A stretch of DNA of 64,000 bases, taken from the NCBI GenBank assembly GCA_020845575.1, contig JADLFL010000027.1, positions 1 through 64,000 of the forward strand. Direction: 5' to 3'. Of this stretch, positions 9,972 to 24,700 are shown in pieces. The stretch comes from Acidobacteriota bacterium (GTDB taxonomy: Bacteria; Acidobacteriota; Vicinamibacteria; Vicinamibacterales; Vicinamibacteraceae). Numbering within the stretch: position 1 is the stretch's first letter; every line of letters starts with the position of its first letter. The position numbers and the translations under genes were made by a program. The notes beneath the pieces were generated by a model. That model ran no database searches. It had not been told where the DNA came from and worked only from the letters and a program-made list of their open reading frames with translations.

Positions 9972-11828
9972 TCAACTCCCATGCTCGGCTGGCATCGTCC
10001 GCCTGGCGAGGGCGGCGCTGATCAGGGCGAGGGCGGCTGGCGTGACACCGGGGATGCGGCCGGCCGAGGCGACTGTCGGTGGACGGGCTTCGGACAATCG
10101 CTGCTGCAGCTCCGTCGACAGGCCCGCCAGACCCTCGAACGCAAATCCGTCAGGAACGCGCTGCGCCGCGTAGCGCTCGGCACGCTGCACTTCCCTGTTC
10201 TCACGCTTCAAGTACCCAACATATCGACAGTCTGCGTCAAGCGTCGCAATATCTAGTGATGGCACGAGTGGATCGAGCGTCAGATCGAGGCTCGATTCTC
10301 GCGTCACCAACTCGGCCAACCTGACCGCCGGGTTCCGCAACGCCTCCGCCGCCGGCACACGGTCTCCCGAAGGCGTCTTCACGAGCGTCGAGCGCAGGAC
10401 CTCTTCGTTCCGCGCGTACCTGGCGCGACGCGCATTGAACCGACCCCACCGATCCTCGGTCACGGTCCCGATTTCTCGCCCCTTCGGCGTGAGCCGCAGA
10501 TCGGCATTGTCGATCCGCAGCCGCAGCCGGTGCTCGGCCCGCGAGGTGAACATCCTGTACGGTTCCAGGCACCCGCGCGTGACGAGGTCGTCGACGAGAA
10601 TCCCGATGTAGCTCTCGTGCCGCTCCAACACGACTGGCCCCCTCCCCCCTGCCCGCCGCGCCGCGGTGACGCCAGCCACCCACCCCGGAGCGGCCGCCTC
10701 CTCGTAGCCGGACGTCCCGTTGATCTGACCAGCCAGATAGAGCCCTGCCGTAGCTCGAACCTCCAACGTATGGTGTAGTCCCGTCGGCTGGACGAAGTCG
10801 TACTCGACGGCGTACCCCGGCCTGATCAGCTCCGCGCGCGACAAGCCCGGAAGCGCCCTCACGATGGCTTCCTGGACCTCGGCCGGGAGACTCATCGAAT
10901 ACCCGTTGATGTAGACCTCGTCCACATCGAGCCCCTCCGGCTCCAGGAAGAGCTGGTGGGCCTCCTTCTCCGGGAAGCGCATCACCTTGTCTTCCAGCGA
11001 CGGGCAGTAGCGCGGGCCAATGCCCGTGATCTGGCCGTTGTACAGCGGCGACTCGCCGATGTGGTGCCGCACCAACTCATGCACGCGCGCCGTTGTCCTG
11101 GCGGTGTGGCAGTGGACCTGCCGCAAGGGCAGTTCCGTTGTCAGGAACGACAGCGGCACGGGTTCGGCATCACCAGGCTGTTCCTGGAGCGCGTCGAAGT
11201 CGATCGATCGCCGGTGCACGCGCGGTGGGGTTCCCGTCTTGAGGCGACCAACTGGCAGCCCGAGGGCTCGAATCGACTCTGCCAGCGACACGGCAGCCGG
11301 CTCATCGAACCTGCCGGCGCGACGCTGCACGGGGCCGATGTGGATCAATCCGTCGAGGAACGTCCCCGTCGTCACCACCACCTGCCGGGCGGCGATCTCG
11401 CCGCCACCATCCAGGCGCACGCCCCACACCGCACCGCCCTCGACAATGAGGGCCGACACATGGCCGTAAACCAGTGCGATCGAGGGCTCGCGCTCGAGCA
11501 CCGCGCGAACCCACGCCGCGTAGCGCTGCTTGTCTGCCTGCGCGCGCGGCGACCACACGGCGGGGCCGCGACTCCGGTTCAGCAACCGGAACTGGATGCC
11601 CGTGGCATCGATCGCCTGCCCCATCAGACCGCCGAGCGCGTCGATCTCCCGTACGAGATGGCCCTTCGCCGTCCCACCGATTGCGGGATTGCACGGCATC
11701 TGGCCGATCGTCTCGGGCGACAACGTGCACACCACGACCGACGCGCCGAGGCGCGAGGCGGCCCACGCGGCTTCGATGCCAGCGTGTCCGGCACCAATCA
11801 CGATGACGTCAGCGTGTGGCGGCGACAT
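9972..11828 (-). CDS. mnmG: tRNA U34 carboxymethylaminomethyl synthesis protein MnmG (GidA)
   Basis: MnmG is the FAD-dependent partner of MnmE in making (carboxymethyl)aminomethyl-U34 in tRNA. The 618-residue protein has the dinucleotide-binding GAGHAGIEAA at about 12-20, the catalytic Cys segment MPCNPAIGGTAKGHLVREID (about 44-63), NGQITGIGPRYCPSLEDK with the second conserved Cys, and the C-terminal MnmE-binding helical domain. It lies 17 bp after mnmE. No anomalies are seen. Confidence 0.97.
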   Translation of the reverse strand: MSPPHADVIVIGAGHAGIEAAWAASRLGASVVVCTLSPETIGQMPCNPAIGGTAKGHLVREIDALGGLMGQAIDATGIQFRLLNRSRGPAVWSPRAQADKQRYAAWVRAVLEREPSIALVYGHVSALIVEGGAVWGVRLDGGGEIAARQVVVTTGTFLDGLIHIGPVQRRAGRFDEPAAVSLAESIRALGLPVGRLKTGTPPRVHRRSIDFDALQEQPGDAEPVPLSFLTTELPLRQVHCHTARTTARVHELVRHHIGESPLYNGQITGIGPRYCPSLEDKVMRFPEKEAHQLFLEPEGLDVDEVYINGYSMSLPAEVQEAIVRALPGLSRAELIRPGYAVEYDFVQPTGLHHTLEVRATAGLYLAGQINGTSGYEEAAAPGWVAGVTAARRAGGRGPVVLERHESYIGILVDDLVTRGCLEPYRMFTSRAEHRLRLRIDNADLRLTPKGREIGTVTEDRWGRFNARRARYARNEEVLRSTLVKTPSGDRVPAAEALRNPAVRLAELVTRESSLDLTLDPLVPSLDIATLDADCRYVGYLKRENREVQRAERYAAQRVPDGFAFEGLAGLSTELQQRLSEARPPTVASAGRIPGVTPAALALISAALARRTMPAEHGS

Positions 11829-11845
11829 CCCGAATAGTGAAGACC

Positions 11846-13261
11846 CTACTTACCAATACAGAACGACGAGAAGATGGTCTCGAGCACATCGTCGGGCGTC
11901 TCCACGCCGCGCAGATCCTCGAGGGCCACGAGCGCGTCGTGGAGGTCGGCAAGAATGTACTCCTCCGAGCCCTCGTCGACTGCCGTGGCACGCGCACGCG
12001 CGATCGCGTCGGCGCACGCCGTCACGAGCGATCGATGCCGTGCGCGCGTCAGAATTGCCCCGTCCCACCGTGCCTGTCCGAGTTCGGCGGCCAGACGCTC
12101 CGAGAGCGTGTCGATCCCCCGCCCTGTCAGCGCACTCACCATGATGGCATCTGCCGGGCACCAGTCCGGCACGCCGTGCGTGCCACGGGCTGAAGCCCCA
12201 GGCGTCCAGTTCTCCATCGCGCTGGCGTCAGTGCCCTGCGCCCTCCACTTGTCCATCTTGTTGAGCACGCACAGGCGGGCGCGGCCGTCGAGCGTGGCCC
12301 ACAACGCCTCCGATCCTTCGCGATCCTCGTCCGTGCCCGACGGATCAACGACGAGGATCACGAGGCTGGCAGACGCCGTCGCTTCCTCCGCGCGCGCCAC
12401 GCCCTCCTGCTCCACGGGATCTGTCGTGTGACGCACGCCGGCCGTGTCGATCAACTGCACCGGGACGCCGCCGAACACGGTGCCCTCCGCCAACACGTCT
12501 CGCGTCGTTCCCGCCACCGGGGTCACGATCGCGCGCGGCCGCTTCAACAGACCGTTGAACACGCTCGACTTCCCTGCGTTGGGCCGTCCGGCGATCACCA
12601 CACGCGCGCCGTCATGGAGTCGCTGCCCCGCATCCGCCGACTCCAGCAGACGCACGCACGCGTCGTGCACAAGCCCGAGACGCGCCACCAGGTCGCCCCG
12701 CTCGATGAAGTGGAAGCCCTCGTCCGGGAAGTCGAGCGACGCTTCCAGCAGCGCCCGCACCCGCGCGATGTCGTCGCCGATACCGATGATGGCTGCGCTC
12801 AGCGCACCTTCGAGATGACGCGACGCCACGCGGACCTGCGCCCGCGTCGTCGCGGCGATGACATCAGCGATCGCTTCGGCCTGGAGCAGATCGATGCGGC
12901 CATTCAGGTACGCCCGCCACGTGAACTCACCTTCGCGCGCCAGTCGCGCGCCCCCGTCGATGCACGCCTGCAGCACCGCATCGACGATCACTGGCCCCCC
13001 GTGCGTGTCGATCTCCACGCACTCTTGTCCCGTGAATGATTGTGGCGCCACGAACGTCGTGACCAGAGCCGTCTCCGTGAGGTCGTCCGGCGGCAGGCGC
13101 AACGTGACCAGCGTTGCCGCGCGCGGCGCGAAGTGCGTGCGGCCCGCGAGGCGCGACGCCAGCGCGATCGCGCCCGCACCGCTCAGACGAATCGTGGCAA
13201 GTGCGCCGCGTCCCTGCGGTGTCGCGAGCGCGACGATGAGGGTCTCCGGGGTCGAGACCAT
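11846..13261 (-). CDS. mnmE: tRNA modification GTPase MnmE (TrmE)
   Basis: MnmE works with MnmG on U34 of tRNA. The 471 residues show the N-terminal formyl-THF-binding domain (LIVALATPQGRGAL), a helical domain, and an inserted G domain with P-loop GRPNAGKS (225-232), GTTRD (251-255), DTAG (272-275) and NKMD. The extreme C-terminal CIGK motif is present. The start chosen is ATG at 13261, because it gives the conserved N-terminus; a 39-residue Arg-rich upstream extension is unlikely. It is 13 bp after jag. Confidence 0.97.
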   Translation of the reverse strand: MVSTPETLIVALATPQGRGALATIRLSGAGAIALASRLAGRTHFAPRAATLVTLRLPPDDLTETALVTTFVAPQSFTGQECVEIDTHGGPVIVDAVLQACIDGGARLAREGEFTWRAYLNGRIDLLQAEAIADVIAATTRAQVRVASRHLEGALSAAIIGIGDDIARVRALLEASLDFPDEGFHFIERGDLVARLGLVHDACVRLLESADAGQRLHDGARVVIAGRPNAGKSSVFNGLLKRPRAIVTPVAGTTRDVLAEGTVFGGVPVQLIDTAGVRHTTDPVEQEGVARAEEATASASLVILVVDPSGTDEDREGSEALWATLDGRARLCVLNKMDKWRAQGTDASAMENWTPGASARGTHGVPDWCPADAIMVSALTGRGIDTLSERLAAELGQARWDGAILTRARHRSLVTACADAIARARATAVDEGSEEYILADLHDALVALEDLRGVETPDDVLETIFSSFCIGK

Positions 13262-13274
13262 GAGGTCCCGCGCG

Positions 13275-13730
13275 TCAGCGCAGCGAGATGATGACGGTCT
13301 TGACCTGTCCGTCGCCCTGACTCTCGGACGACACGGCCGGATCGAGGGACACCTCGAGGTGGACCAACCGCCGCGCATACGAGTTCAGCGGTCCCATCTC
13401 CTGCGGCGTCCCTGTCGTCTTCGCCTTCTCGATGAGGAACTTCGCCATCTGGCGCAGTTCGGCGTCCTTGCCCTTCCTGAAACCCAGGCAGTCCACGACG
13501 ATGCGGCCGTCGCGGCCCGTCTGCTCGCGCCAGATGCTGTTCACCAGGTGCTGCAGCGCGTCGAGCGCTTCACCCTTGCGCCGCACGAGGAGTTCGCCCT
13601 CCTCGCCCGTGATGTCGACCTCGACGCCCTCGTCGGTGGCCTTCGACGCCACGGTGACGGAGATACCCATCGCCGTGACGACGTCGGCGACGAACGCGGC
13701 GATCTGCTCGTGAAGACTCTGCGTGGTCAT
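13275..13730 (-). CDS. jag: Jag/KhpB-type RNA-binding protein (KH + R3H)
   Basis: This 151-residue protein is encoded right after yidC, the usual place for Jag (KhpB), an RNA-binding protein linked to cell-division and envelope regulation. A KH domain occupies the middle (GEEGELLVRRKGEALDALQ, about 42-60), with the family's NSIWREQ following. An R3H domain at the C-terminus carries the expected SYARRLVHLEV. The short Jag-N domain of Firmicutes is absent, as in many other phyla. Confidence 0.92.
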   Translation of the reverse strand: MTTQSLHEQIAAFVADVVTAMGISVTVASKATDEGVEVDITGEEGELLVRRKGEALDALQHLVNSIWREQTGRDGRIVVDCLGFRKGKDAELRQMAKFLIEKAKTTGTPQEMGPLNSYARRLVHLEVSLDPAVSSESQGDGQVKTVIISLR

Positions 13731-13749
13731 GGCTCGTGGCTCCGTCGAA

Positions 13750-15438
13750 TCAGGCGCGCACCGGCTTGGCGGGAGGCACGATCCTGTTGGTAAGGTACTG
13801 CTGACCGATTGTCAACAGGTTGCTGAACAGCCAGTAGATCACCAGGCCGCTCGGCGCCCACAGGAAGAACACCAGGAACATCAGCGGCATGAGCATCATG
13901 ATCCGCTGCTGCGCGGGGTCCATGCTCGCCTGCGGCGTGATCCACTGCTGCCACAGCATCGTCGCGCCCATGATGACGGGCGTGATGTAGTACGGATCGT
14001 GTTGCGACAGGTCGTGGATCCACAGCGTGAACGGCGCACCGCGCAGCTCGATTGCCACGCTCAGCAGCGAGTAGAACGCGAACAGGACCGGCATCGTGAG
14101 GAGCATCGGCACGCAGCCACTGGCGGGGTTCACGCCGGCAGTCTTGTACAACTCCATCAACTCGGTGTTCATCTTCTGCTTGGCGGGATCGGTCGCCTTC
14201 AGGCCGGCATAGCGATCCTGGATCGCCTTCACGCGCGGCTGGATCTCCTGCATCTTCCGCATCGAGACCACGCTCTTGTGGCGCAGCGGGAAGATGGCGA
14301 CGTTGATCAGCACCGTGAGGACGACGATCGACCAGCCGTAGTTGCCGACGTAGCCGTTGATCCACTTGAGCGCGCGCAGCAGCGGCACCACGAGCCACGC
14401 GAACCAGCCGAAGTTGATCGTGCGCACGAGTTGCTGGTCGGCGCGCTGCAGCAGGTCGAAGTCCTTCGGTCCGAGATAGACCTTCACTTCGCTCGGCGAC
14501 TGCGCGAAGCCGAGCGCGTACGAGACGAGCGACCGCGGACCCGCCGGGGTCTGCACGGCGTGCGTCGCGTACTCCACGCGCGTCTGCCTGTCCAGCAGTG
14601 CCGCGGCGAGGAAGTAGTGGTCGTCGGCGCCCGCGTAGCGGTACGACTTCTCGAACACGCGCTGGGTGGCGAAGCTGTCGGCCGTGTGGCGCTCGATCTC
14701 GTCGCTGTACGCGATTCCGGCAGGCGGCTGGTAGTACGTGCCGAACATGAAGCCGCCCGACGGCTGCGCGCGTTCGATGTCGCCCACGCCTGGCCCCGAG
14801 TGGATCGCGAAGTTCTGCGGCTGACCGTTGTTGACGACCTGCGCGGAGAAGCCGACGAGGAACGGCTGTCCGTCGCGCTGGAACACGAACTCCTTGGTCG
14901 CGCGCAGGCCCGACGGATCGCTGTAGTCGAAGCGCAGCGTCCGCGGTCCCTCGCCGCTCAGGTCGAGCGACGGCGCGCTCGGGGTGAAGTCGGCGGTCGC
15001 GAGCGTGCTCGAGATGGCCGCGTCGTTGGTGGTAATCGAGAACGCCGGACGCACGTTCGTCTCAGGCGCGTCCGCGATCAGGTCGAGCGGCTCGCCCTGG
15101 CTGCTCGGATAGTGCTTGAGCGTCCAACTGAGGAGCACGCCGCCGCGCGTCGAGAACTCCGCCCGGAAGTCGTTGGACTCGACCACCACACGTGCGCCGG
15201 CCGTCGCGGCCTGCGCCGCTGCGACAGGTGTCGCCGGCGATGTCGATGGCATCGCGGCGGTCGGCGCTGCCGCGGTCGGCGCGCTGGCCGGTGCCTGACC
15301 TGCCTCGACCTGACCTGTCATCGCCGCCGGCTCGGTCGCCGCCTGCGCGGGTTGTGGCGGACGAGGGGCCAAGAAGCTCTGATACAGCAGCAGCACCGCC
15401 AACGACAGCAAGACGGCCTGCAGGACGCGATTTTCCAT
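13750..15438 (-). CDS. yidC: Membrane protein insertase YidC
   Basis: YidC (Oxa1 family) inserts membrane proteins, including Fo subunits, alone or with Sec. The 562-residue protein is the Gram-negative long form: an N-terminal anchor (MENRVLQAVLLSLAVLLLY), a large periplasmic beta domain (about 100-330) and the five-helix insertase core at the C-terminus with NASGCVPML-like segment NPASGCVPMLLTMPVL. The start at 15438 is chosen because it puts the anchor at the N-terminus. It is 26 bp after yidD. Confidence 0.96.
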   Translation of the reverse strand: MENRVLQAVLLSLAVLLLYQSFLAPRPPQPAQAATEPAAMTGQVEAGQAPASAPTAAAPTAAMPSTSPATPVAAAQAATAGARVVVESNDFRAEFSTRGGVLLSWTLKHYPSSQGEPLDLIADAPETNVRPAFSITTNDAAISSTLATADFTPSAPSLDLSGEGPRTLRFDYSDPSGLRATKEFVFQRDGQPFLVGFSAQVVNNGQPQNFAIHSGPGVGDIERAQPSGGFMFGTYYQPPAGIAYSDEIERHTADSFATQRVFEKSYRYAGADDHYFLAAALLDRQTRVEYATHAVQTPAGPRSLVSYALGFAQSPSEVKVYLGPKDFDLLQRADQQLVRTINFGWFAWLVVPLLRALKWINGYVGNYGWSIVVLTVLINVAIFPLRHKSVVSMRKMQEIQPRVKAIQDRYAGLKATDPAKQKMNTELMELYKTAGVNPASGCVPMLLTMPVLFAFYSLLSVAIELRGAPFTLWIHDLSQHDPYYITPVIMGATMLWQQWITPQASMDPAQQRIMMLMPLMFLVFFLWAPSGLVIYWLFSNLLTIGQQYLTNRIVPPAKPVRA

Positions 15439-15464
15439 TGAGGAACCTGGTGATTCGGGTGCGG

Positions 15465-15719
15465 TCATCGCGGAGACGGCGGAACGGGATCGAACCCGGA
15501 TCCGCCAAACGGGTGACAGCGTGCGAGTCGCCTGACGGCGAGCCACGCACCCCTGAGTAGTCCGTGTTGCTCGAGCGCCGACATCGCGTACCGGGAGCAC
15601 GAGGGCTCGAACCGGCAGCTTCCGGCGAACAAGCGTGACAGCGTCAGCTGATAGACCCTCACGAGGGCCATCGCGACGCGCGCGCCGGGGCCTGGCGTCA
15701 CGGCGCCGGGTCCTGACAC
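15465..15719 (-). CDS. yidD: Membrane protein insertion efficiency factor YidD
   Basis: YidD is a small membrane-associated helper of YidC. The frame encodes up to 84 residues with the conserved core [17 protein letters not shown] and a C-terminal [13 protein letters not shown]. The GTG at 15719 overlaps the end of rnpA by 22 bases; an ATG at 15671 would give a 68-residue protein beginning MALVRVYQL, closer to relatives. I give the longer frame and consider the start unsettled. Confidence 0.9.
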   Translation of the reverse strand: MSGPGAVTPGPGARVAMALVRVYQLTLSRLFAGSCRFEPSCSRYAMSALEQHGLLRGAWLAVRRLARCHPFGGSGFDPVPPSPR

Positions 15720-16066
15720 GACGGTTGGGTCCTGACCTTCAGCCGGCGGAGCCCGGCCAGAAAGTCGGCGACCAGTTCGGGCTGGGAGACCGTGTCGAAA
15801 CCGCGTCTGGGAATGATCACGAGGTCGATGCCGGGGAGGGGCTTGTGGTGCCTGAACAACTCCCGTGCGCGCCGCTTGGCCCTGTTCCTGACGACAGCCG
15901 GCCCGAACTTTCGCGTGGCCGACACGCCGAGGCGGGCTACAGCTGCGGTCGACGCACAGGCGAACATCGTCATGAATCGCGCGTGGTGCTTGCGACCCTG
16001 CTCGTACGCGCGCAGGAACTCGGGCCGTCGGCGGACCCGCTCGGCGGGTCGCAGGGTATGCCGCAT
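15698..16066 (-). CDS. rnpA: Ribonuclease P protein component
   Basis: This small basic protein supports the RNase P RNA in maturing tRNA 5' ends. The 122 residues include [19 protein letters not shown], the RNR motif ([15 protein letters not shown], about 60-74) and a C-terminal basic tail. It is 12 bp after rpmH, the classic pairing. Confidence 0.95.
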   Translation of the reverse strand: MRHTLRPAERVRRRPEFLRAYEQGRKHHARFMTMFACASTAAVARLGVSATRKFGPAVVRNRAKRRARELFRHHKPLPGIDLVIIPRRGFDTVSQPELVADFLAGLRRLKVRTQPSCQDPAP

Positions 16067-16078
16067 GGCGGCAGGCGA

Positions 16079-16225
16079 CTAGCGCTCCGAGGAGACCGTC
16101 AGGCGCTTGCGGCCCTTGGCGCGACGGCGCTTCAGGACCAGGCGGCCGTTCTTCGTGCTCATGCGCACGAGGAACCCGTGGGCCTTGGCGCGGCGGCGAT
16201 TGTTGGGCTGAAAAGTACGCTTCAT
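16079..16225 (-). CDS. rpmH: 50S ribosomal protein L34
   Basis: L34 is a 48-residue, Arg/Lys-rich ribosomal protein. It begins [18 protein letters not shown], the family hallmark, and ends [15 protein letters not shown] at 16225 is preferred over an upstream in-frame start that adds a non-conserved leader. It is the first gene of the leftward origin cluster and diverges from dnaA. Confidence 0.97.
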   Translation of the reverse strand: MKRTFQPNNRRRAKAHGFLVRMSTKNGRLVLKRRRAKGRKRLTVSSER

Positions 16226-16617
16226 GGCTGCTGGCGATTCCGTGAGCGTGACCGGGACTGCCGGGCGCTCGATGTCAGCGGCCACACCTCGACCGCGAAC
16301 TGCCGATGGTAGTCCAGCGCTGCCGCGCTGTCAACGCCTGACGCCCGCTTCCGGCACCTCTGGCGCTCTGTTACACTCGCCGTCCGGCCCGACCCGACAG
16401 GCGATTTCGTGCCAGTTTTCCACAGCTGTGGAAAAAACTGTGGAAAAGATCGGGCTTTCGCCTGCTTGTCGACTATCCGCCTGCGGAAAATCGGCCGTCG
16501 TCATGTAAGCGATGGCCGAAACGTGGCTCTTTTAGGCTATTTTCGTGATTTTCGCCCCGTCACACCGGCGTCACACATGTCCCCCGGTGTTCGGCGAAAG
16601 TCACCCCGGCAGATGAC
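16226..16617. other. Putative oriC, left part (rpmH-dnaA gap) with three DnaA boxes
   Basis: The divergent rpmH-dnaA gap holds no gene. Three exact TTTTCCACA boxes, each matching TTWTNCACA, cluster within 32 bp: plus strand at 16416-16424, minus strand at 16427-16435 and 16439-16447. A T-rich stretch (about 16528-16556) lies between them and the dnaA start and could serve as the unwinding region. Position between rpmH and dnaA is a common oriC site in bacteria. Confidence 0.75.
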
Positions 16618-17961
16618 ATGAGCGAGCAGATCTGGGACCGTGTGCTGGCGCGTGTCGAGGCCAAGCTGAACCGTCACACGTTCCTGACGTGGTTCAAGCC
16701 CACCCGCTTCATCAGAGACGATGGCGACACGCTCATTGTCGAGGTGCTGGATGGCACCGTGCGCGACTGGATGTTGCGCCATTACGCGTCGATCCTGACC
16801 GAATCCCTGGCCGAGATCGGCAGGCCGGGGGTGGTGGTGTCGTTCGTTCCCGGTGACGGCACGCGCCTGGCAGAGCCCTCGCCCGATGAGGAGATCCTCA
16901 TCCACCAGCAGGCTGATCCCGAGGCGGTCGACTCCCGATCCCAGGACCCATCCGGCCTGAACCACCGCTACACCTTCGAGACGTTCGTTGTCGGACCGTC
17001 GAACCAGTTCGCCAACGCGGCCGCCCGCGCCGTGGCGGAGGCACCGGGCCGGTCGTACAACCCCCTCTTCCTCTACGGCGGCGTGGGCCTGGGCAAGACG
17101 CACCTGATGCACGCGGTCGGACAATACGTCGACCGACATCATCGCCAACTGGCGCTGACCTACATCTCGTCGGAGCGCTTCATGAACGAGATGATCAACG
17201 CCATCCGCTACGAGCGCATCATCGAGTTCCGCGAACGGTATCGCAACGTCGACGTCCTGCTCGTGGACGACGTGCAGTTCCTGGCAGGGAAGGAAGCGAC
17301 CCAGACCGAGTTCTTCCACACGTTCAACGCGCTCTACGACGCCGGCAAGCAGATCGTCATCAGCAGTGACAGACCGCCGCACGAGATTCAGGCGCTCGAA
17401 GAACGCCTGCGATCCCGCTTCAACTGGGGCCTCATCGCAGACATCCAGCCACCGGATCTCGAGACGCGCGTGGCGATCCTCGAGAAGAAGGCCGATGCCG
17501 ACGGCGTGCCGCTGCCAGACACGGTGGCGCACTTCATCGCCACCAAGATCAAGTCGAATATCCGCGACCTCGAAGGCTCGCTCATCAGGCTCGTCGCGTA
17601 CGCGTCGCTCACCGGCAAGGACATCACCGTCGCCCTTGCGCAGGACGTGCTGCGCAGCGTGATCGGCACCGACGAGAGGGCCGTCACCATCGACACGCTC
17701 GTGAAGTACGTGGCCGAGTACTACGGCGTGCGCCCCGGCGAACTCAAGGCCGCCGGCAACTCGCGCACCGTCGTCATCCCCCGCCAGGTGGCGATGTACC
17801 TCTGCAAGAGCCTGACGGCGGCCTCGCTTCCCGACATCGGACGCGCCTTCGGCAAGCACCACTCCACGGTCATCCATTCGATCCGGAAGGTGGAGGAGGA
17901 ACGGAAGAAGGACGCCGATTTCAACAGTCAGATCAACGCGATGCTCGACAATTTTCGCTAG
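16618..17961 (+). CDS. dnaA: Chromosomal replication initiator DnaA
   Basis: DnaA binds DnaA boxes, unwinds the origin and loads the helicase. The 447-residue protein has the N-terminal DnaB-contact domain (IWDRVLARVEAKLNRHTFLTWF), a short linker, the AAA+ domain with Walker A GGVGLGKTH (about 155-163) and Walker B LLVDDVQFL (about 214-222), and the C-terminal DNA-binding domain with signature FGKHHSTVIHSI near 411. The signature has KHH where E. coli has RDH. Boxes on both sides suggest autoregulation. Confidence 0.98.
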   Translation: MSEQIWDRVLARVEAKLNRHTFLTWFKPTRFIRDDGDTLIVEVLDGTVRDWMLRHYASILTESLAEIGRPGVVVSFVPGDGTRLAEPSPDEEILIHQQADPEAVDSRSQDPSGLNHRYTFETFVVGPSNQFANAAARAVAEAPGRSYNPLFLYGGVGLGKTHLMHAVGQYVDRHHRQLALTYISSERFMNEMINAIRYERIIEFRERYRNVDVLLVDDVQFLAGKEATQTEFFHTFNALYDAGKQIVISSDRPPHEIQALEERLRSRFNWGLIADIQPPDLETRVAILEKKADADGVPLPDTVAHFIATKIKSNIRDLEGSLIRLVAYASLTGKDITVALAQDVLRSVIGTDERAVTIDTLVKYVAEYYGVRPGELKAAGNSRTVVIPRQVAMYLCKSLTAASLPDIGRAFGKHHSTVIHSIRKVEEERKKDADFNSQINAMLDNFR

Positions 17962-18133
17962 AGCGCGCGAGCGCGAGCGCTGTTTTCCACAGCCCGGTGC
18001 ACGCGCGCGTGTGCATCACCTGTTGAACGCCGGTCCGCGACAGGCCGCCCACAGAACGGCCCACGGTTTTCCACAGATCGCCTCCACACGGTAAGTAACT
18101 GTCGCATCGGGCTTTACCACGTGCTTCCACAGC
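17962..18133. other. Putative oriC, right part (dnaA-dnaN gap) with two DnaA boxes
   Basis: Two more exact TTTTCCACA boxes lie at 17983-17991 and 18067-18075, both on the plus strand. A partial match (CTTCCACAG, around 18124) follows. Together with the boxes before dnaA this gives a bipartite layout flanking dnaA. No gene is seen here. Confidence 0.6.
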
Positions 18134-18162
18134 TTCAACCGCCCTTCGATCTCTGGTATACT
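18134..18162 (+). promoter_or_regulatory. Candidate promoter of dnaN
   Basis: TTCAAC (18134-18139) and TATACT (18157-18162) are separated by exactly 17 nt, about 92 nt before the dnaN start. A small inverted repeat GGAGAA/TTCTCC follows in the leader around 18182-18195. Confidence 0.6.
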
Positions 18163-18254
18163 TACTTTCTTGTGATCTCTCTGGAGAAAGTTCTCCTGAG
18201 GGACGTCGCGCGTCGCACAGGGCTTCAGAGCCCCGCTCACGAGGAATCGACTGC

Positions 18255-19355
18255 ATGGAACTGGTGGTCCGCAAGAACGATCTGCTTCGCGAACTGCAGT
18301 TGTTTCAAGGCATCGTCGAACGCAAGAACACGATGCCGGTCCTGGCCAACGTGCTCCTGCGCGCCGATGGAGAGCAGGTCGAACTGGTGGCCACCGACCT
18401 CGACGTGGGCTTGCGCAGCGCCTGTCCCGTGCAGAGCATCGCCAAGCCGGGCACCCTGACGCTGCCGGCCAAGAAACTGTTCGAGATCGTGAAGGCCCTG
18501 CCCGAGACCGACATCCGGATCGAGCAGAACCGATCGGGCGTCACCGTTGCCGCCGAGCGTTTCGAGTCGCACCTCTCGACGCTGCCGGCCGACGACTTCC
18601 CGCAGTTGCCGACGACAGGCGACGTGGTCGCCACGCTGAAGCGCGATCCCATTCGCCAGATGGTCTCCAAGACCATGTTCGCGATCACCGGCGAGGACAC
18701 GCGCTACTACCTGAACGGCGCACTGTTCGTCCTCAAACCCGACAGCATGAGTCTGGTTGCGACCGACGGACATCGTCTCGCGCTCGTGACGGTGACGATC
18801 GAGACGGATGTGGCCGAGACCAAGGCGCTCCTGCCCAAGAAGACGATGCAGGAGTTGAGTCGCCTGCTGGCCGATGGCGACGGCGACGTCGTGTTCGAGC
18901 GCGCAGAGAATCATCTCTTCTTCACGGTTGGTGGCAGGCGTCTCTTCTCGCGGATGATCGACGCGCAGTTTCCCGCGTACGAGCGCGTCATCCCGAAGAA
19001 CAACGACAAGGCCATCGAGTTCGAGCGCGACCGCCTCACGAGCGCGATTCGCCGTGTGTCGCTGCTCTCCAACGACCGGTCGCGCGCGGTGCGCCTGCTC
19101 ATCAGCAACGGCAAGGTCGAGGTCACGTCGCAGAGCCCGGATGTGGGCGAAGCCCGTGAAGAGTTGCTGGTGACCTATGAAGGCCCAGACGTGCAGATCT
19201 GCTTCAACGCACAGTACGTGACCGACTTCCTGGCGGCGGTCGAGACCGAGCAGGTCAGCCTGTCGTTCAGGGACGAGATGAGCCAGGCCGTGATGCAGCC
19301 CGTTGGCGCCGACGGCTACGAGTACACGTACGTGATCATGCCGATGCGGCCGTAA
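18255..19355 (+). CDS. dnaN: DNA polymerase III beta sliding clamp
   Basis: The beta clamp tethers DNA polymerase to DNA. The 366-residue protein has the three-domain clamp pattern, starting MELVVRKNDLLRELQL, with the family segments FLIT-like MFAITGEDTRYYLNGALF and SLVATDGHRLALV in the middle and the C-terminal hydrophobic-pocket ending YVIMPMRP. A GAGGA lies about 10 nt before the ATG. It follows dnaA; gyrB comes next with no recF between. Confidence 0.98.
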   Translation: MELVVRKNDLLRELQLFQGIVERKNTMPVLANVLLRADGEQVELVATDLDVGLRSACPVQSIAKPGTLTLPAKKLFEIVKALPETDIRIEQNRSGVTVAAERFESHLSTLPADDFPQLPTTGDVVATLKRDPIRQMVSKTMFAITGEDTRYYLNGALFVLKPDSMSLVATDGHRLALVTVTIETDVAETKALLPKKTMQELSRLLADGDGDVVFERAENHLFFTVGGRRLFSRMIDAQFPAYERVIPKNNDKAIEFERDRLTSAIRRVSLLSNDRSRAVRLLISNGKVEVTSQSPDVGEAREELLVTYEGPDVQICFNAQYVTDFLAAVETEQVSLSFRDEMSQAVMQPVGADGYEYTYVIMPMRP

Positions 19356-19447
19356 GCGCCAGCTTCCGCATCAGCCGCGCGCCTCGTCAGGCGCGCCGCG
19401 CTCGTGGCCGGAATCTGATCAGTGGATTCCGGTGAACGATCCTGTGA

Positions 19448-22030
<2,583 letters not shown>

Positions 22031-22076
22031 CGCGCGGGCCAATCCCGCACCCGACACCCGAGATCAGCCTGCTTCT

Positions 22077-24671
<2,595 letters not shown>

Positions 24672-24700
24672 CCTCGCTCGGGACTACGCCCTTCGACTCC

